Both the position numbers and the translations under genes were made by a program. A stretch of 58,565 bases of DNA, taken from positions 1-58,565 of the forward strand of contig JAEWLQ010000119.1 of the NCBI GenBank assembly GCA_023457495.1, written 5' to 3'. The notes under the pieces are model-generated. The model did not search any database and had not been told where the DNA came from. It worked only from the letters and a program-made list of their open reading frames with translations. This document shows, in pieces, positions 26,947 through 36,231 of this stretch (within the stretch, counting starts at the first letter, position 1; each line of letters opens with the position of its first letter). The stretch comes from Pseudomonadota bacterium (lineage in GTDB: Bacteria > Pseudomonadota > Gammaproteobacteria > Steroidobacterales > Steroidobacteraceae).

Positions 26947-28551
26947 TTACACCGGGTTGGTGATCGTGCCGTTGCACACCGGGGCGAAGATCGTCAACGC
27001 GTCGCGTGACGAGCTACTGCCCAAACCATGGCGCGGGAAGAATGCGGGCTGATCAAACATGCCTTCCTCGCCATGCAGCGCCATGTAGTTGAGCAGCACC
27101 GTCTCGACGAGCAGGTTGACCGCATTCGCCGCGGGGCTGGACGTGGTGACCACCGAACCGCCCGCATTCATCGCGCCTATCTGCAGCTGGCGACCGGGAC
27201 GAACCTCCACCCTGCCTGCGGGGCGATACACCAGCACGATGGACGCGGCCGTGGACTGATTGTCGCTGGCCCAGTCGAGCTTGCCGCGGCCGGCGGCGGA
27301 ATTGTTGACCACTCCGTTGGCCGACAGCGCGCCGTCGCTGAAGACGTAGATCATCAGTGGCTTGTTCATGCGCCGCGCGTATTCGAGGCAGGCCCCTATG
27401 CAGCGGCCCGCGCGGAAGTTGCGCGTCTCTCCGGTGTTACGACCCTGGCCGTGATAGTCGTAGCCGCCCATGGTGATCGTGCCGGCGCCGGCGTAGCCGT
27501 TGACCACCATCTTCATGACGGCCGCGGTCTTGCGGAATTCACCATCGCTGTATTCAGCCTGCGTGAAGATGCCGGCCGGACCGACGATGTCCGGATCGAG
27601 ATCCGGATTCAGCGCCGCCGGTGTACGGAAGCGGTCCGCCAGGTAGGTGGACTTCACGTAACCGCATTTCACCAGCTGGCGCAGCGCCTGATCGTCGGTG
27701 GCGTTCGCGAGTTTCGGCTCGACACGATCCGTCTTGCGATGTCCAAGTCGTGTCATCGATTCGAGCACCGCGATGGCATCGTCGGAGTTCGAGAACAGCG
27801 TCGACAACTCGCCGGTATCGACCAGGCCGGTGACGTCACTCGCGCGATCGACTTTGGTCGGGCGCGCTGCCGGGTTGATCATCGCGGCGGGCGCCATCGA
27901 GTTACCGCCGGAGTCAGAGTTCTGCGAACCGATGAGCGTCAGCAACTGGCCGTCCGCGCCGATGCGGTTGATGCCGTACATCGGGTTGTGCGGGTTGTTG
28001 CTCGTATCGTTCTCCGAGCGGGCCGCGATGCCGAAGGCATTGGTGTTCGCGCGCGTCTCCACCTGGGTGGAGGCCTGCATGCCGCGCAGGATCGCGCCAT
28101 CTGAATGCCAGGGAGCGCCGAATTCGGTGTTGATGAAGTTAGTGCCGGCACCCGCGCTCGGCGAGTTGGGCGTCATGTTGCCCGGCAGGCCGAGCGTGGC
28201 GTAACCCTGCGTCGACAGGAAATTGAGCGGATTGCCACCCTGGCCGATGAGTATCTCCGAGGCGTGCAGGTTCGCACCGCCAGCAAGGTCGAAGGCGATG
28301 AATGGCACCTTGCCCGCACCCGGAGAAATGTTGCAGATGGCCGAGGCGTAATCCTCGAGCGGCTGGCTCATCGCGCCTCGCGCCTGCCTGCCGATGAGCA
28401 GGCTCAGTAGCGAGCTGCCGGCCACGATCGCCGGGCCCGTGCGGAAGCCCTGCGCAATGAAGTCACGCCGCGTCACGGGACGCTTGTGGCTCTCGTGCCG
28501 GATGGGCTCGTCGAGTGCCAGGGTGCGCGGGCTCTTCTTGAGGATGTACAT
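26947..28551 (-). CDS. Tat-exported DUF1501-like protein
   Basis: A 534-residue protein. The N-terminus has a twin-arginine signal (TRRDFIAQGFRTGPAIVAGSSLLSLL in two parts), placing it in the periplasm after folding. Further features are FIAFDLAGGANLHASEILIGQGG, a metal- or substrate-site-like GGYDYHGQG and FSDGALSANG, all compatible with the DUF1501 sulfatase-like group. In other phyla DUF1501 proteins are coded beside c-type cytochrome proteins (DUF1549/1553 or DUF1585/1592), and the same pairing occurs here with the LamG/CxxCH lipoprotein 10 bp upstream. No reaction is known. A strong terminator follows. Confidence 0.75.
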   Translation of the reverse strand: MYILKKSPRTLALDEPIRHESHKRPVTRRDFIAQGFRTGPAIVAGSSLLSLLIGRQARGAMSQPLEDYASAICNISPGAGKVPFIAFDLAGGANLHASEILIGQGGNPLNFLSTQGYATLGLPGNMTPNSPSAGAGTNFINTEFGAPWHSDGAILRGMQASTQVETRANTNAFGIAARSENDTSNNPHNPMYGINRIGADGQLLTLIGSQNSDSGGNSMAPAAMINPAARPTKVDRASDVTGLVDTGELSTLFSNSDDAIAVLESMTRLGHRKTDRVEPKLANATDDQALRQLVKCGYVKSTYLADRFRTPAALNPDLDPDIVGPAGIFTQAEYSDGEFRKTAAVMKMVVNGYAGAGTITMGGYDYHGQGRNTGETRNFRAGRCIGACLEYARRMNKPLMIYVFSDGALSANGVVNNSAAGRGKLDWASDNQSTAASIVLVYRPAGRVEVRPGRQLQIGAMNAGGSVVTTSSPAANAVNLLVETVLLNYMALHGEEGMFDQPAFFPRHGLGSSSSRDALTIFAPVCNGTITNPV

Positions 28552-28561
28552 GCTCTTCTCC

Positions 28562-31108
28562 CTACTGAATCAGGATCGCGCCGCTGCCGAGCACAGCTCC
28601 GCAGGCCGCTTTCATCACCGTGCGTCCGCCCGTCGAGCTGGCGCCCGTGGGACCGGAGACAAGCCGGTTGACGAGACCGGGGGTGACGTAACCGCCGTCG
28701 GTCACGCCGTTCAGGATCTCATTGCGAATGTCCGTCTCGTTGATCTGGAACTGCTGGCTGGAGCCCACCACGTTGATGAGCGCGGTGACCAGCAACTCGC
28801 GGTTCGCGTTGTTGGGTGCAGCCGAGCTGCCGAACACCCCCGTCGCGGTGGCGGAGCCATTGACCAGGCCGCTGAGCGTGCTGCCGAAGAACGCCGAACG
28901 CAGGGCAGCGTCGTCGACCATCACGTTGCAGTACTGCATCGCGATCTGAGCCAGCGCCGTCTGCTGCGCGGGTCCAAAGGTGCCGAATTTCTCGATCGCC
29001 GGCAGCGCCTGCTTGACCAGTGCGTAGGTGTCACGCACCCGCGCGTTGGTCTGCGGCACTCCAGTGAGCTGCGACAGTGTCGCGTTGATCTCATCGAAGG
29101 TGCGAAGGCCAACGTCGGACTCGGGCGGAAGATTCGCGGGCTCGGCCGGCGTCGGAACCGGCGGCTCCGGCGGCGTATGGCTGAGCGCGCCGATGCGCTC
29201 GAAGGACAGGAAGTACACGTCGTCAGGCGGACCTTTGTCGAGCGCCGCGACCGTGCCCACCGGCGATAGCAACTGGCCGGTCCCCGCCGTGTAACCCGTG
29301 CCGGTGACCGTTTCGTCCAGCGGAACGTACGCCTGTCCGGCGTGCAGCTCCGCGCCGTTCACGCCGATACGGACACCCGCGATCGGCACGTTCGACGGCG
29401 AATAGTTCGGATCCAGGCTGATGAACGTCGGCTTGGTGAATTGCAGGCCATAGCTGTCGAGCTGGCTGGCCTCCAGCATGATGTAGGCCTGCGGTGAATC
29501 CGGCAGCAGGTGGCTGACGCTGAACAGCATGAAGTACTTCTCGCCGACGCCGGCCTCGAAGTTCTGCTGGATCTGCGCCTGCGTAAGCGTGCGGTTGTGG
29601 ATGGCCACCATGCGCAGCACGCCCTGCCACTGACGCATCGTCGAGGTCTCGTTGCCGAGCACCAATGCGAAGGTGTCGTCCCATTCGGCCAGACTGCCGC
29701 CGCCCTGCGCGTCGACGTCGCCGGTGAATTCTCCGTTCACATAGATACGACGGCCATCGACCGGGTTGTAGGTCAGCACGACGTGCTGCAGGGCCGCTTG
29801 CGCGTCCTGGTCGGCCGCGCGCGTAAGCAGCACCGGATTGCCATTGGCGCCGGTCCGGTCGCTGCGCGTATAGGCCTCGTACTGATACATGCGCTGCGCG
29901 AGCGTGAAGTTGCGTGCGTTGTTGCCCGCGGAGTAGGAGACCAGGAACGCGTCTTCCTGCGCGACGTTGGCGTTGTTGGCCCAGACTTCGATGCTGAACT
30001 CACCCGTCGACTTGATCATGTCGGAGAGCTTCTTCGAAGCGGCCGCCGTGCCCTGGGCCTTGCCGCCCTGCCTGAACACGATTCCCCAGCCACCGACCCA
30101 GGATTGATCTCCCGACAGCGTGAGGTTCAGCGCCGGCTCCACGCCACTGGTGTCGTAGGCGATGCTGCCCGCGCCGGTCTTGAATTCGTACTTGGCGATC
30201 GTCGCGGATTCGTAGCGGTTGCCGCCGGCGGCCACGGTGCCGTCGTACAGCGTGAGTCCCTTGGAAATGAGCAGGTTCGGATCGACTTCCGTGATCGGGA
30301 TGGCATTGGCGAAGGCTTCCACCGCAGACAGCATGGTCTGCGCATTGGCGGAGCAGCCCGCATTGCCCCAGCAGTTGTGGAACTCGTCGCGCAGGCGCAC
30401 GACCAGGCGCGACGACGCAGGATTGTCGAGATTGATCTTCGACCGGATGGCCGCGTACGCGGCATCGACATCCGCGTCGGCAAACAGCGGCTGCTGCTGG
30501 ACGGCGGCGCTCGAGGAATGGCAGCGCACACAGTTGGCGCTGGCGACGTTGCGCACGAGCGCATACAAGTCAGAGCTGGCGAAGGCAGCCGAGGATGTCG
30601 GGAAGCTGCGGCTGCCGCCGACTTCACGAATCGTCGGGGGCAGGAGCTGGATCTCCGTGCCGCCCGTCGCGGCCGAACCTGCCCAATTGCGGATCCACAC
30701 CGTCATCAGGTCGGCGCAAGCGGAGGCAGCAGGCAACCAGCAGTTGTGACCGCCCGCCACCTTGGTCACCAGGCGCGACTGATCTGGCTGCTGCAGGTCC
30801 ACGACACCGTTCGCCGCCTGGTAGGCGAGATTCACGTCGTCATTGCGCGCGAAGTTCGGCGTCTGACCGTTTGCGTTGTGGCACGAGCCGCAGCGGTTGT
30901 TGCCCTTGATGTTCTCCCACAGGTTGATGCGGAAGGCCTGCACGTCCGAGTTCTGCGCGGCGGGTCCGACATAGTCGGAGACCGGAGGCGCCTGCGTTAC
31001 CGGATTTTCGACCGTGGACGCTCCGCCACCCGAGCAACCGGCGAGCACCACCAGCGCGGCGGCCGCCGCGAACCAGCGCGTGAGATTCGTTTTCCGCATA
31101 GAGTTCAT
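28562..31108 (-). CDS. LamG-domain lipoprotein with two CxxCH haem motifs
   Basis: About 848 residues. The lipobox VLAGC puts the lipidated Cys at residue 25. Two haem-binding motifs follow: CGSCH (73-77) and CVRCH (193-197), each in a small helical cytochrome-like segment. The central part (about 330-510) resembles a LamG/concanavalin-like sandwich (EFSIEVWANNANVAQEDAFL, VVLTYNPVDGRRIYVNGEF). The C-terminal third has ALAQIAMQYCNVMVDDAALR. It is anchored to a membrane, probably the outer membrane, and could pass electrons to or bind an extracellular polymer. The ATG at 31108 is chosen because it opens the lipoprotein signal; the open frame upstream overlaps the preceding gene. It is co-transcribed with the DUF1501-like gene. 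Confidence 0.82.
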   Translation of the reverse strand: MNSMRKTNLTRWFAAAAALVVLAGCSGGGASTVENPVTQAPPVSDYVGPAAQNSDVQAFRINLWENIKGNNRCGSCHNANGQTPNFARNDDVNLAYQAANGVVDLQQPDQSRLVTKVAGGHNCWLPAASACADLMTVWIRNWAGSAATGGTEIQLLPPTIREVGGSRSFPTSSAAFASSDLYALVRNVASANCVRCHSSSAAVQQQPLFADADVDAAYAAIRSKINLDNPASSRLVVRLRDEFHNCWGNAGCSANAQTMLSAVEAFANAIPITEVDPNLLISKGLTLYDGTVAAGGNRYESATIAKYEFKTGAGSIAYDTSGVEPALNLTLSGDQSWVGGWGIVFRQGGKAQGTAAASKKLSDMIKSTGEFSIEVWANNANVAQEDAFLVSYSAGNNARNFTLAQRMYQYEAYTRSDRTGANGNPVLLTRAADQDAQAALQHVVLTYNPVDGRRIYVNGEFTGDVDAQGGGSLAEWDDTFALVLGNETSTMRQWQGVLRMVAIHNRTLTQAQIQQNFEAGVGEKYFMLFSVSHLLPDSPQAYIMLEASQLDSYGLQFTKPTFISLDPNYSPSNVPIAGVRIGVNGAELHAGQAYVPLDETVTGTGYTAGTGQLLSPVGTVAALDKGPPDDVYFLSFERIGALSHTPPEPPVPTPAEPANLPPESDVGLRTFDEINATLSQLTGVPQTNARVRDTYALVKQALPAIEKFGTFGPAQQTALAQIAMQYCNVMVDDAALRSAFFGSTLSGLVNGSATATGVFGSSAAPNNANRELLVTALINVVGSSQQFQINETDIRNEILNGVTDGGYVTPGLVNRLVSGPTGASSTGGRTVMKAACGAVLGSGAILIQ

Positions 31109-31119
31109 TTGGTGCTCCC

Positions 31120-32310
31120 TCAATCGCCCATGCAGTACACGGCGGTCTCGGCGAAGACCTGTTTGAGCCGGTAACCGTTGTTTCTGAATCGGTTGGTCAT
31201 CGCGGCGACTTCGGCACGGTCGGCATTGTTGCCAGGCGCGCGCAGGCACACGGTCTTGAACACCTTTTCGACCTGGCATTGAGCAAAGGCCGCGCTGGCC
31301 GCGAGCTCCTGGCCCATCGACTTGGCGCCGGTACCTGAGCCGGGCAGTCCGCTGCTCCAGCCGAGCAACGAGTTCTGACCCTTGCGCCAGCGGTTCTCCC
31401 ACGCCTCGTTCGTCGTGACGAAGCCGGGCGCGAAGTTGGTGGCGTTGTTGAAGTACTTCGGGTGTACCGCGGACGAGTCGTAGACCAGGCGCATGGTGCC
31501 CGGCGCTTCCTCCGAGCCGTTGTCGAAGTCGTAGTGCGCAAACGCCTGCGCGAGCGGATCCATGCCGGTGTGACATCCGGCGCAGTTGTTCAGGAAGATG
31601 CGGCTGTCGCCACCGGGGCTGCGGCTCACGTCCTGGCGGATGCGATCCACCGGCAGCGAGGTGTCCATCACCTGCTCGAGGTCGCGGCACAAGTGGTTCA
31701 TCAGGGTGAATCGGAACATCGCGCGGTTGGTACCGTCGATGAAGAACGCCTCGGACGACGCGCGCGATGTGATGAAGCCCGCGGTCGCGGCGGGCGGAAT
31801 TCCGAGGACGGAAGACTGGGTCGTCGCCTGCAGCGCGGTGTAGAGATTCACCGCGTTGTTCTCCGCAGCCTCGTAGTGCGCGTTGCTCGTCGCCGAGGCG
31901 GCCGGCGTCACGCCCTGCACGGTATAGGTGAGATCGGCAGACAGCGCGGTGCTGAAGTCGACGTTGTCGCGCACCATGCCGATGTAGGTGGCGACGTAGT
32001 CATTCAACGGGGCGAACACTGTCTGGTCGCGGTTGGTCCACGGCACTGCCATGTTCTTGAGGGTGACGTTGTAGAAAGCCGGATTCTCGACGGCATACTC
32101 CGTCGCGGCCTGCAGGGCCTGACCATTGGCGACCAGGGTCGTCATCGCATTGAGCGTCGCCTCCGTCGGCGGCACGCCCGCGATGCGGTCGTGGATGCGC
32201 TTGGCCTTGTCGCGATCGTTCGCGGACGCCGCGCTTGCCAGGCATCCGAGCACGCAGGCAAGACCGAAGACCTTCAGTTTCGAGACCTGTTGGTTATCCA
32301 TTTGTGTCAT
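31120..32310 (-). CDS. Exported mono-haem CxxCH protein of unknown function
   Basis: About 396 residues with a signal peptide ending CLASAASA. One haem motif, CAGCH, is at 243-247 in FLNNCAGCHTGMDPLAQAF. That short context resembles the DUF1585/DUF1588-type cytochrome proteins, where CxxCHxxMDP is common. The rest is helical with no catalytic motif I recognise. Start: ATG 32310, with ATG 32301 equally possible. It is the first gene of the minus-strand unit, divergent from the hydrazine-synthase-alpha-like gene, and lies 11 bp before the LamG lipoprotein gene. Confidence 0.75.
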   Translation of the reverse strand: MTQMDNQQVSKLKVFGLACVLGCLASAASANDRDKAKRIHDRIAGVPPTEATLNAMTTLVANGQALQAATEYAVENPAFYNVTLKNMAVPWTNRDQTVFAPLNDYVATYIGMVRDNVDFSTALSADLTYTVQGVTPAASATSNAHYEAAENNAVNLYTALQATTQSSVLGIPPAATAGFITSRASSEAFFIDGTNRAMFRFTLMNHLCRDLEQVMDTSLPVDRIRQDVSRSPGGDSRIFLNNCAGCHTGMDPLAQAFAHYDFDNGSEEAPGTMRLVYDSSAVHPKYFNNATNFAPGFVTTNEAWENRWRKGQNSLLGWSSGLPGSGTGAKSMGQELAASAAFAQCQVEKVFKTVCLRAPGNNADRAEVAAMTNRFRNNGYRLKQVFAETAVYCMGD

Positions 32311-32621
32311 CCACATCCCATTTGACGGGCGCAGTATCGCCCCGTCCGCCGGCAACCTTGTTTGTCTCAGCTTGTGTACGTCTCCAAGCTGCGACAGGCA
32401 CAATAATCACGTGATCCAAGTAGTCTTTGGCCCAAGGATTGCGAACCGCGTCACGGCGGCGAACGCCCCTGGTCTCTAACTACAAGGACTGACAAGAAAA
32501 CCGCGTCGGCGGAACGGCTGCTGTGACGTCGTCGGCAGATCGCTGCGGGCACACGCGGGATGATCGCATTACGTCACATGTGTGTGCGGCAGCGCACACG
32601 CGTGTGGAGCTGGAGGACGCA
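32311..32621. promoter_or_regulatory. Divergent intergenic region between the two cytochrome units
   Basis: About 310 bp without a gene, clearly richer in A/T in its left half than the flanking genes. It must contain promoters for both directions. I see symmetrical half-sites TGTGACGT (32522-32529) and ACGTCACA (32571-32578), and a hairpin TGTGCG-GCAG-CGCACA near 32583-32598 just before the ribosome site GGAGGA at 32612-32617. These could bind a CRP/FNR-type or other dimeric regulator; this is inference. Confidence 0.5.
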
Positions 32622-35438
32622 GTGAATCGATCTTTGAGAAATGCGAATTGGATCACGCTCGGCTATGCCCTGAGGGCCATGGGCGGTCGCGGGATCGTCC
32701 CCGGCCTGGTCCTGGGATTGTCGGCGCTGCTGGCCGCCTGCACTCAGGGCCCCGGCGGCGGTGGCATCGGCCTCGCGAGCGGGCAGGACCCCGATCCGGC
32801 CACGGTCGATTTTCCGATCTTCTACCTCCGGCACCCGGTTCCCGAGCAGCAGGACAACATCACGCGCCTGCGTCCCTACGTCGAAGACGACGAATACTCC
32901 GTGACGCTGTGGAAGCGCGACCGCGCCTCTCCTGGCTCGCCCGAGACCGAGATCACCGCGCGGCTGCGGACCGAGGAATTCGGCGGAGAGGCCGAGGACC
33001 GTTACGACATCAAGGATCTCGCGGTTTCGCCGACCGGGCTCAAGGTGGCATTCGCCATGCGCGGGCCGCTCGACCAACTGGACGAGGAAGAGGACCCGCC
33101 TACCTGGAACATCTGGGAATACAACATCGAGACCGACACGCTGCGCCGGGTCATAAGCTCGAACATCCTCGCCGAGGAAGGCCAGGACGTTTCCCCCGCC
33201 TATCTACCCGACGGCCGCATCGTGTTCTCCTCGACGCGCCAGCGCCAGTCCAAGGCCATCCTGCTCGACGAAGGCAGGCCGCAGTACGAGGCGCGCGCCG
33301 TGCCGGGCAACGAATCCGCCTTCGTGCTGCACGTCATGAACGCGGATGGCACTGACATCCACCAGATCACGTTCAACCGTTCGAGCGACATGGATGCGAC
33401 CGTTCTGCAGAATGGCCGCGTCGTGTTCACGCGTTGGGAGAACAGCAGCTCCGGCAACGGCCTGCACTTGTACATCACCAATCCGGACGGGACGGACACG
33501 CAGCTGCTGTACGGCGCGCTGTCGCACAACACCGGCACGCCGCAGGCGGCAGATCCGGCCAATCCAGGGCAGACGACCGGCCCGGCGGTCGAGTTCACGC
33601 GAGCGCGCGAGATGAGCGACGGCCGCCTGATGGTCCTGGCGCGCGCGCGCACCAACGTCGACTTCGGCGGCAACCTCATCATCATCGACACCAACCGCTT
33701 CGTCGACAACCGGCAGGGTGTGCCCACCGACGTCACGGCGAACGTCGGCCCCGCGCAGACAAACGCGACGCTCAACGACGTGCGTACGGTTCGCGGGCCC
33801 TCGCCCGGCGGCCGCTTCGAGTCCGGCTTTCCGCTGTGGGACGGAACCAACCGCCTTCTGGTGAGCTGGTCTCAGTGCCGACTGATCGACGCCACGGATC
33901 CGTCGCGCATCGTGCCATGCACCGCGGACCGGCTAGCCATTCCCGATGCGCAGACCGCACCGCCGCTGTACAGCATCTGGATGTTCGATCCTTCCCAGAA
34001 CACCATCTTGCCGGTCATGGCGCCAGTCGAGGGCGTCATGGTCACCGAGGCCATCGCCGCGCAGCCGCGCACGCCGCTGCCCGCCGTGATCCTTGACAAG
34101 CAGGCACCCGGCGAGCTCGACCCCGACCTGGTCGCCGAAGGCGCGGGCATCCTCGCGATTCGCAGCGTCTACGATTTCATGGGCGTCGACAACGCACGCA
34201 CCACCACCGGTCCGTCGACGATTGCGAACGTCTCGAATCCGGCCAACGCCGCCTACGCGAATCGCCAGATGCGCTTCATCCGCATCGAGAGAGTCATTCC
34301 GTTGCCGGATGACGATGATGTGGCCGATCCGGCCAATGCCGCGTTCGGGCGCTCCAACGAAATGCGCCAGATCCTGGCCTATGCACCCATCGAGCCCGAT
34401 GGCTCGGTGTACATGAAGGTGCCCGCCAACGTCGCGTTCCAGCTCACCCTGCTCGACCGCGATGCACGGCGCGTCGGCGCGGCGCGGCACAACGCGTTTC
34501 TGTCGGTACGACCTGGCGAAGTACTCGAATGTAATGGCTGTCACGTGCGCACGGCCGACAACCCGCGCGTGCACGGACGCAAGGGCCTGTTCGATTCCGT
34601 GTACGCGGGCGCGGCCGGCGCAGGTTCGCCGTTCCATCCCGGAACGGTGAACACGATTTCGCCGGAGCCAGGCGACACCATGGCGCGGGCGCGTTCGCGC
34701 AACGCGTCGGTGTGCATCGATCCGACGACGCTGATCGACAATTGCGGATTCTCCTCGGCGACGCCCAGCGCGAACGTCATCTACAACGAGATCTGGACGC
34801 CCGCCGCACCGCCCACCGCATCGTTCGCCTATAACTACTCGGCCGTGCCGGTGAGTCCGGCGAGCGCGGGCTGCTTCCCGGTATGGAGCCCGTCATGCCG
34901 CATCACCATTCATTACACGGGCGTGGGCGATCCGCCGCGCGCCGGCCACATCGCGCCAATCTGGACGGCCGAGCGTGTCGCGCAAGGCGCCGGCCTCGAT
35001 ACCAACGAGGATGGTGTGCCGGAACCGACATACACCTGTACCGGCTGCCACAACCGCATCGACGTGCTCGACGTTGCACGGCTGCCTGCGGCATCGCTCG
35101 AGCTCACTCCCGATCAGTGCAACCAGCAGGACATGTACCTGCTCTCGTACTGCCAGTTGTTCCTGCAGCGGGACGAGCTGGAGCTGGTGGACGGCGCCGT
35201 GCAACCGCGTCAGGTGGAGGGCCCGCCGGACGATATGGGCAACCCTACCTTCTTCACACCTCAGCTCAATCCATCGATGGCGGGAGGCAATGCTCGCGGG
35301 TCGCGATTCTTCACCGTGATGAACAATCCGAGACACCAAGGTATGCTCACACCCGCCGAATTGCGCTTGATTTCGGAGTGGCTGGATATTGGAGCCCAGT
35401 ATTACAACGACCCGTTCCCGCCCACTCCGCAGAATTAG
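32622..35438 (+). CDS. Hydrazine-synthase-alpha-like lipoprotein with PD40 repeats and two CxxCH motifs
   Basis: About 938 residues. A lipobox (SALLAAC, Cys40 from GTG 32622) marks a lipoprotein. The first half has TolB-like PD40 repeats (FVLHVMNADGTDIHQITFN, LHLYITNPDGTDTQLLYG). The later part has GVMVTEAIAAQPRTPLP, PIEPDGSVYMKVPANVAFQL, and SVRPGEVLECNGCH (Cys637, Cys640, His641), typical of the hydrazine synthase alpha/planctomycete cytochrome group; a second motif CTGCH is at 806-810. Homologues occur widely in bacteria that do not make hydrazine, so that reaction must not be assumed. The GTG start is supported by GGAGGA 4 nt upstream; ATG 32679 would give a shorter signal. Confidence 0.8.
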   Translation: MNRSLRNANWITLGYALRAMGGRGIVPGLVLGLSALLAACTQGPGGGGIGLASGQDPDPATVDFPIFYLRHPVPEQQDNITRLRPYVEDDEYSVTLWKRDRASPGSPETEITARLRTEEFGGEAEDRYDIKDLAVSPTGLKVAFAMRGPLDQLDEEEDPPTWNIWEYNIETDTLRRVISSNILAEEGQDVSPAYLPDGRIVFSSTRQRQSKAILLDEGRPQYEARAVPGNESAFVLHVMNADGTDIHQITFNRSSDMDATVLQNGRVVFTRWENSSSGNGLHLYITNPDGTDTQLLYGALSHNTGTPQAADPANPGQTTGPAVEFTRAREMSDGRLMVLARARTNVDFGGNLIIIDTNRFVDNRQGVPTDVTANVGPAQTNATLNDVRTVRGPSPGGRFESGFPLWDGTNRLLVSWSQCRLIDATDPSRIVPCTADRLAIPDAQTAPPLYSIWMFDPSQNTILPVMAPVEGVMVTEAIAAQPRTPLPAVILDKQAPGELDPDLVAEGAGILAIRSVYDFMGVDNARTTTGPSTIANVSNPANAAYANRQMRFIRIERVIPLPDDDDVADPANAAFGRSNEMRQILAYAPIEPDGSVYMKVPANVAFQLTLLDRDARRVGAARHNAFLSVRPGEVLECNGCHVRTADNPRVHGRKGLFDSVYAGAAGAGSPFHPGTVNTISPEPGDTMARARSRNASVCIDPTTLIDNCGFSSATPSANVIYNEIWTPAAPPTASFAYNYSAVPVSPASAGCFPVWSPSCRITIHYTGVGDPPRAGHIAPIWTAERVAQGAGLDTNEDGVPEPTYTCTGCHNRIDVLDVARLPAASLELTPDQCNQQDMYLLSYCQLFLQRDELELVDGAVQPRQVEGPPDDMGNPTFFTPQLNPSMAGGNARGSRFFTVMNNPRHQGMLTPAELRLISEWLDIGAQYYNDPFPPTPQN

Positions 35439-36231
35439 CGCGCTCGCATTCGTCCTCGCATGTCTTCTCTCGGTAAACGTCCTGGCCCGGCAGACGCCCG
35501 AGCAGAAGGCCGAGCAGAGAGACGAAAAGGCGGCCGCGAAGCTGGCCGCGGAGAAGGAAAAACTCCTCCAGGTGTTCGTCAGCGAGCCGTATCTCGAGCT
35601 CGCGACGGGGCCCGGTCGCGGCTATCCCGTATTCCACGTGATCGAGCGCGAGGCCTCCGTCGACGTGCTCTATCGGCGTACCGACTGGTTCAAGGTGCGC
35701 GACGAACAGGGTGTGGAAGGCTGGGCGCGCGCGGGCGACATGCGCCGAACGAAGCTCGCCGACGGTTCGCCGTTCGTGTTCAACCTGGGCGACCGCGCGG
35801 GTTTCACCTCGCACGACTGGGAGCTCGGGATCGGCGGTGGCGACTACGGCGGCGCGAATCTCATCGGTGCGTTTGCCGCGTACTCGCTCACCGACAACAT
35901 GAAGGTCGAGGCGCATGTCTCGCAGTACCTCGGCAACTTCTCGAACGGCTGGAAGGCCGAGATCGGGATCAATCACGTGATCTTTCCGGAATGGCGCTGG
36001 TCGCCGTTCCTCGAACTCGGCACCGGCGTCGTCTACGTCGAGCCGGCCGCGACCATCATCCTGCCCGACGACCGCACGGACCAGACGGCGTATGTGGGCG
36101 CGGGCATGCGTTTTTATCTCACCCGGCGCTTTTATCTCCGCGCCGACTATCGCTGGCACACGGTGTTCACGAGCCGCGATGAAAATCAGGAGTTGGAAGA
36201 ATGGAAAGTTTTAATCGCCTGCTTCTTCTAG
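35389..36231 (+). CDS. SH3-domain outer-membrane beta-barrel protein
   Basis: About 280 residues. A signal peptide (ISALAFVLACLLSVNVLA) is followed by a charged helix (QKAEQRDEKAAAKLAAEKEK), a bacterial SH3-like domain (about 60-120, with ATGPGRGYPVFHVIEREASV and WFKVRDEQGVEGWARAGDM), then a C-terminal barrel of alternating strands ending ACFF. The start is uncertain: TTG 35389 is the only ordinary start codon before the signal and overlaps the end of the previous gene by 50 bp. The SH3 module may bind peptidoglycan. It overlaps the next barrel gene by 31 bp, so both are coupled. Possible counterpart of the outer-membrane barrels of the Glt machine. Confidence 0.75.
   Translation: MEPSITTTRSRPLRRISALAFVLACLLSVNVLARQTPEQKAEQRDEKAAAKLAAEKEKLLQVFVSEPYLELATGPGRGYPVFHVIEREASVDVLYRRTDWFKVRDEQGVEGWARAGDMRRTKLADGSPFVFNLGDRAGFTSHDWELGIGGGDYGGANLIGAFAAYSLTDNMKVEAHVSQYLGNFSNGWKAEIGINHVIFPEWRWSPFLELGTGVVYVEPAATIILPDDRTDQTAYVGAGMRFYLTRRFYLRADYRWHTVFTSRDENQELEEWKVLIACFF

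Noticed and set aside
31109..31690. N-terminal extension of the LamG lipoprotein frame
   Set aside because: It overlaps the preceding gene; the lipoprotein signal starting at 31108 gives a proper start.
32622..35438. Hydrazine synthesis (anammox) function
   Set aside because: Only the alpha-like fold is present; beta/gamma subunits and hydrazine dehydrogenase are absent, and such homologues are widespread.
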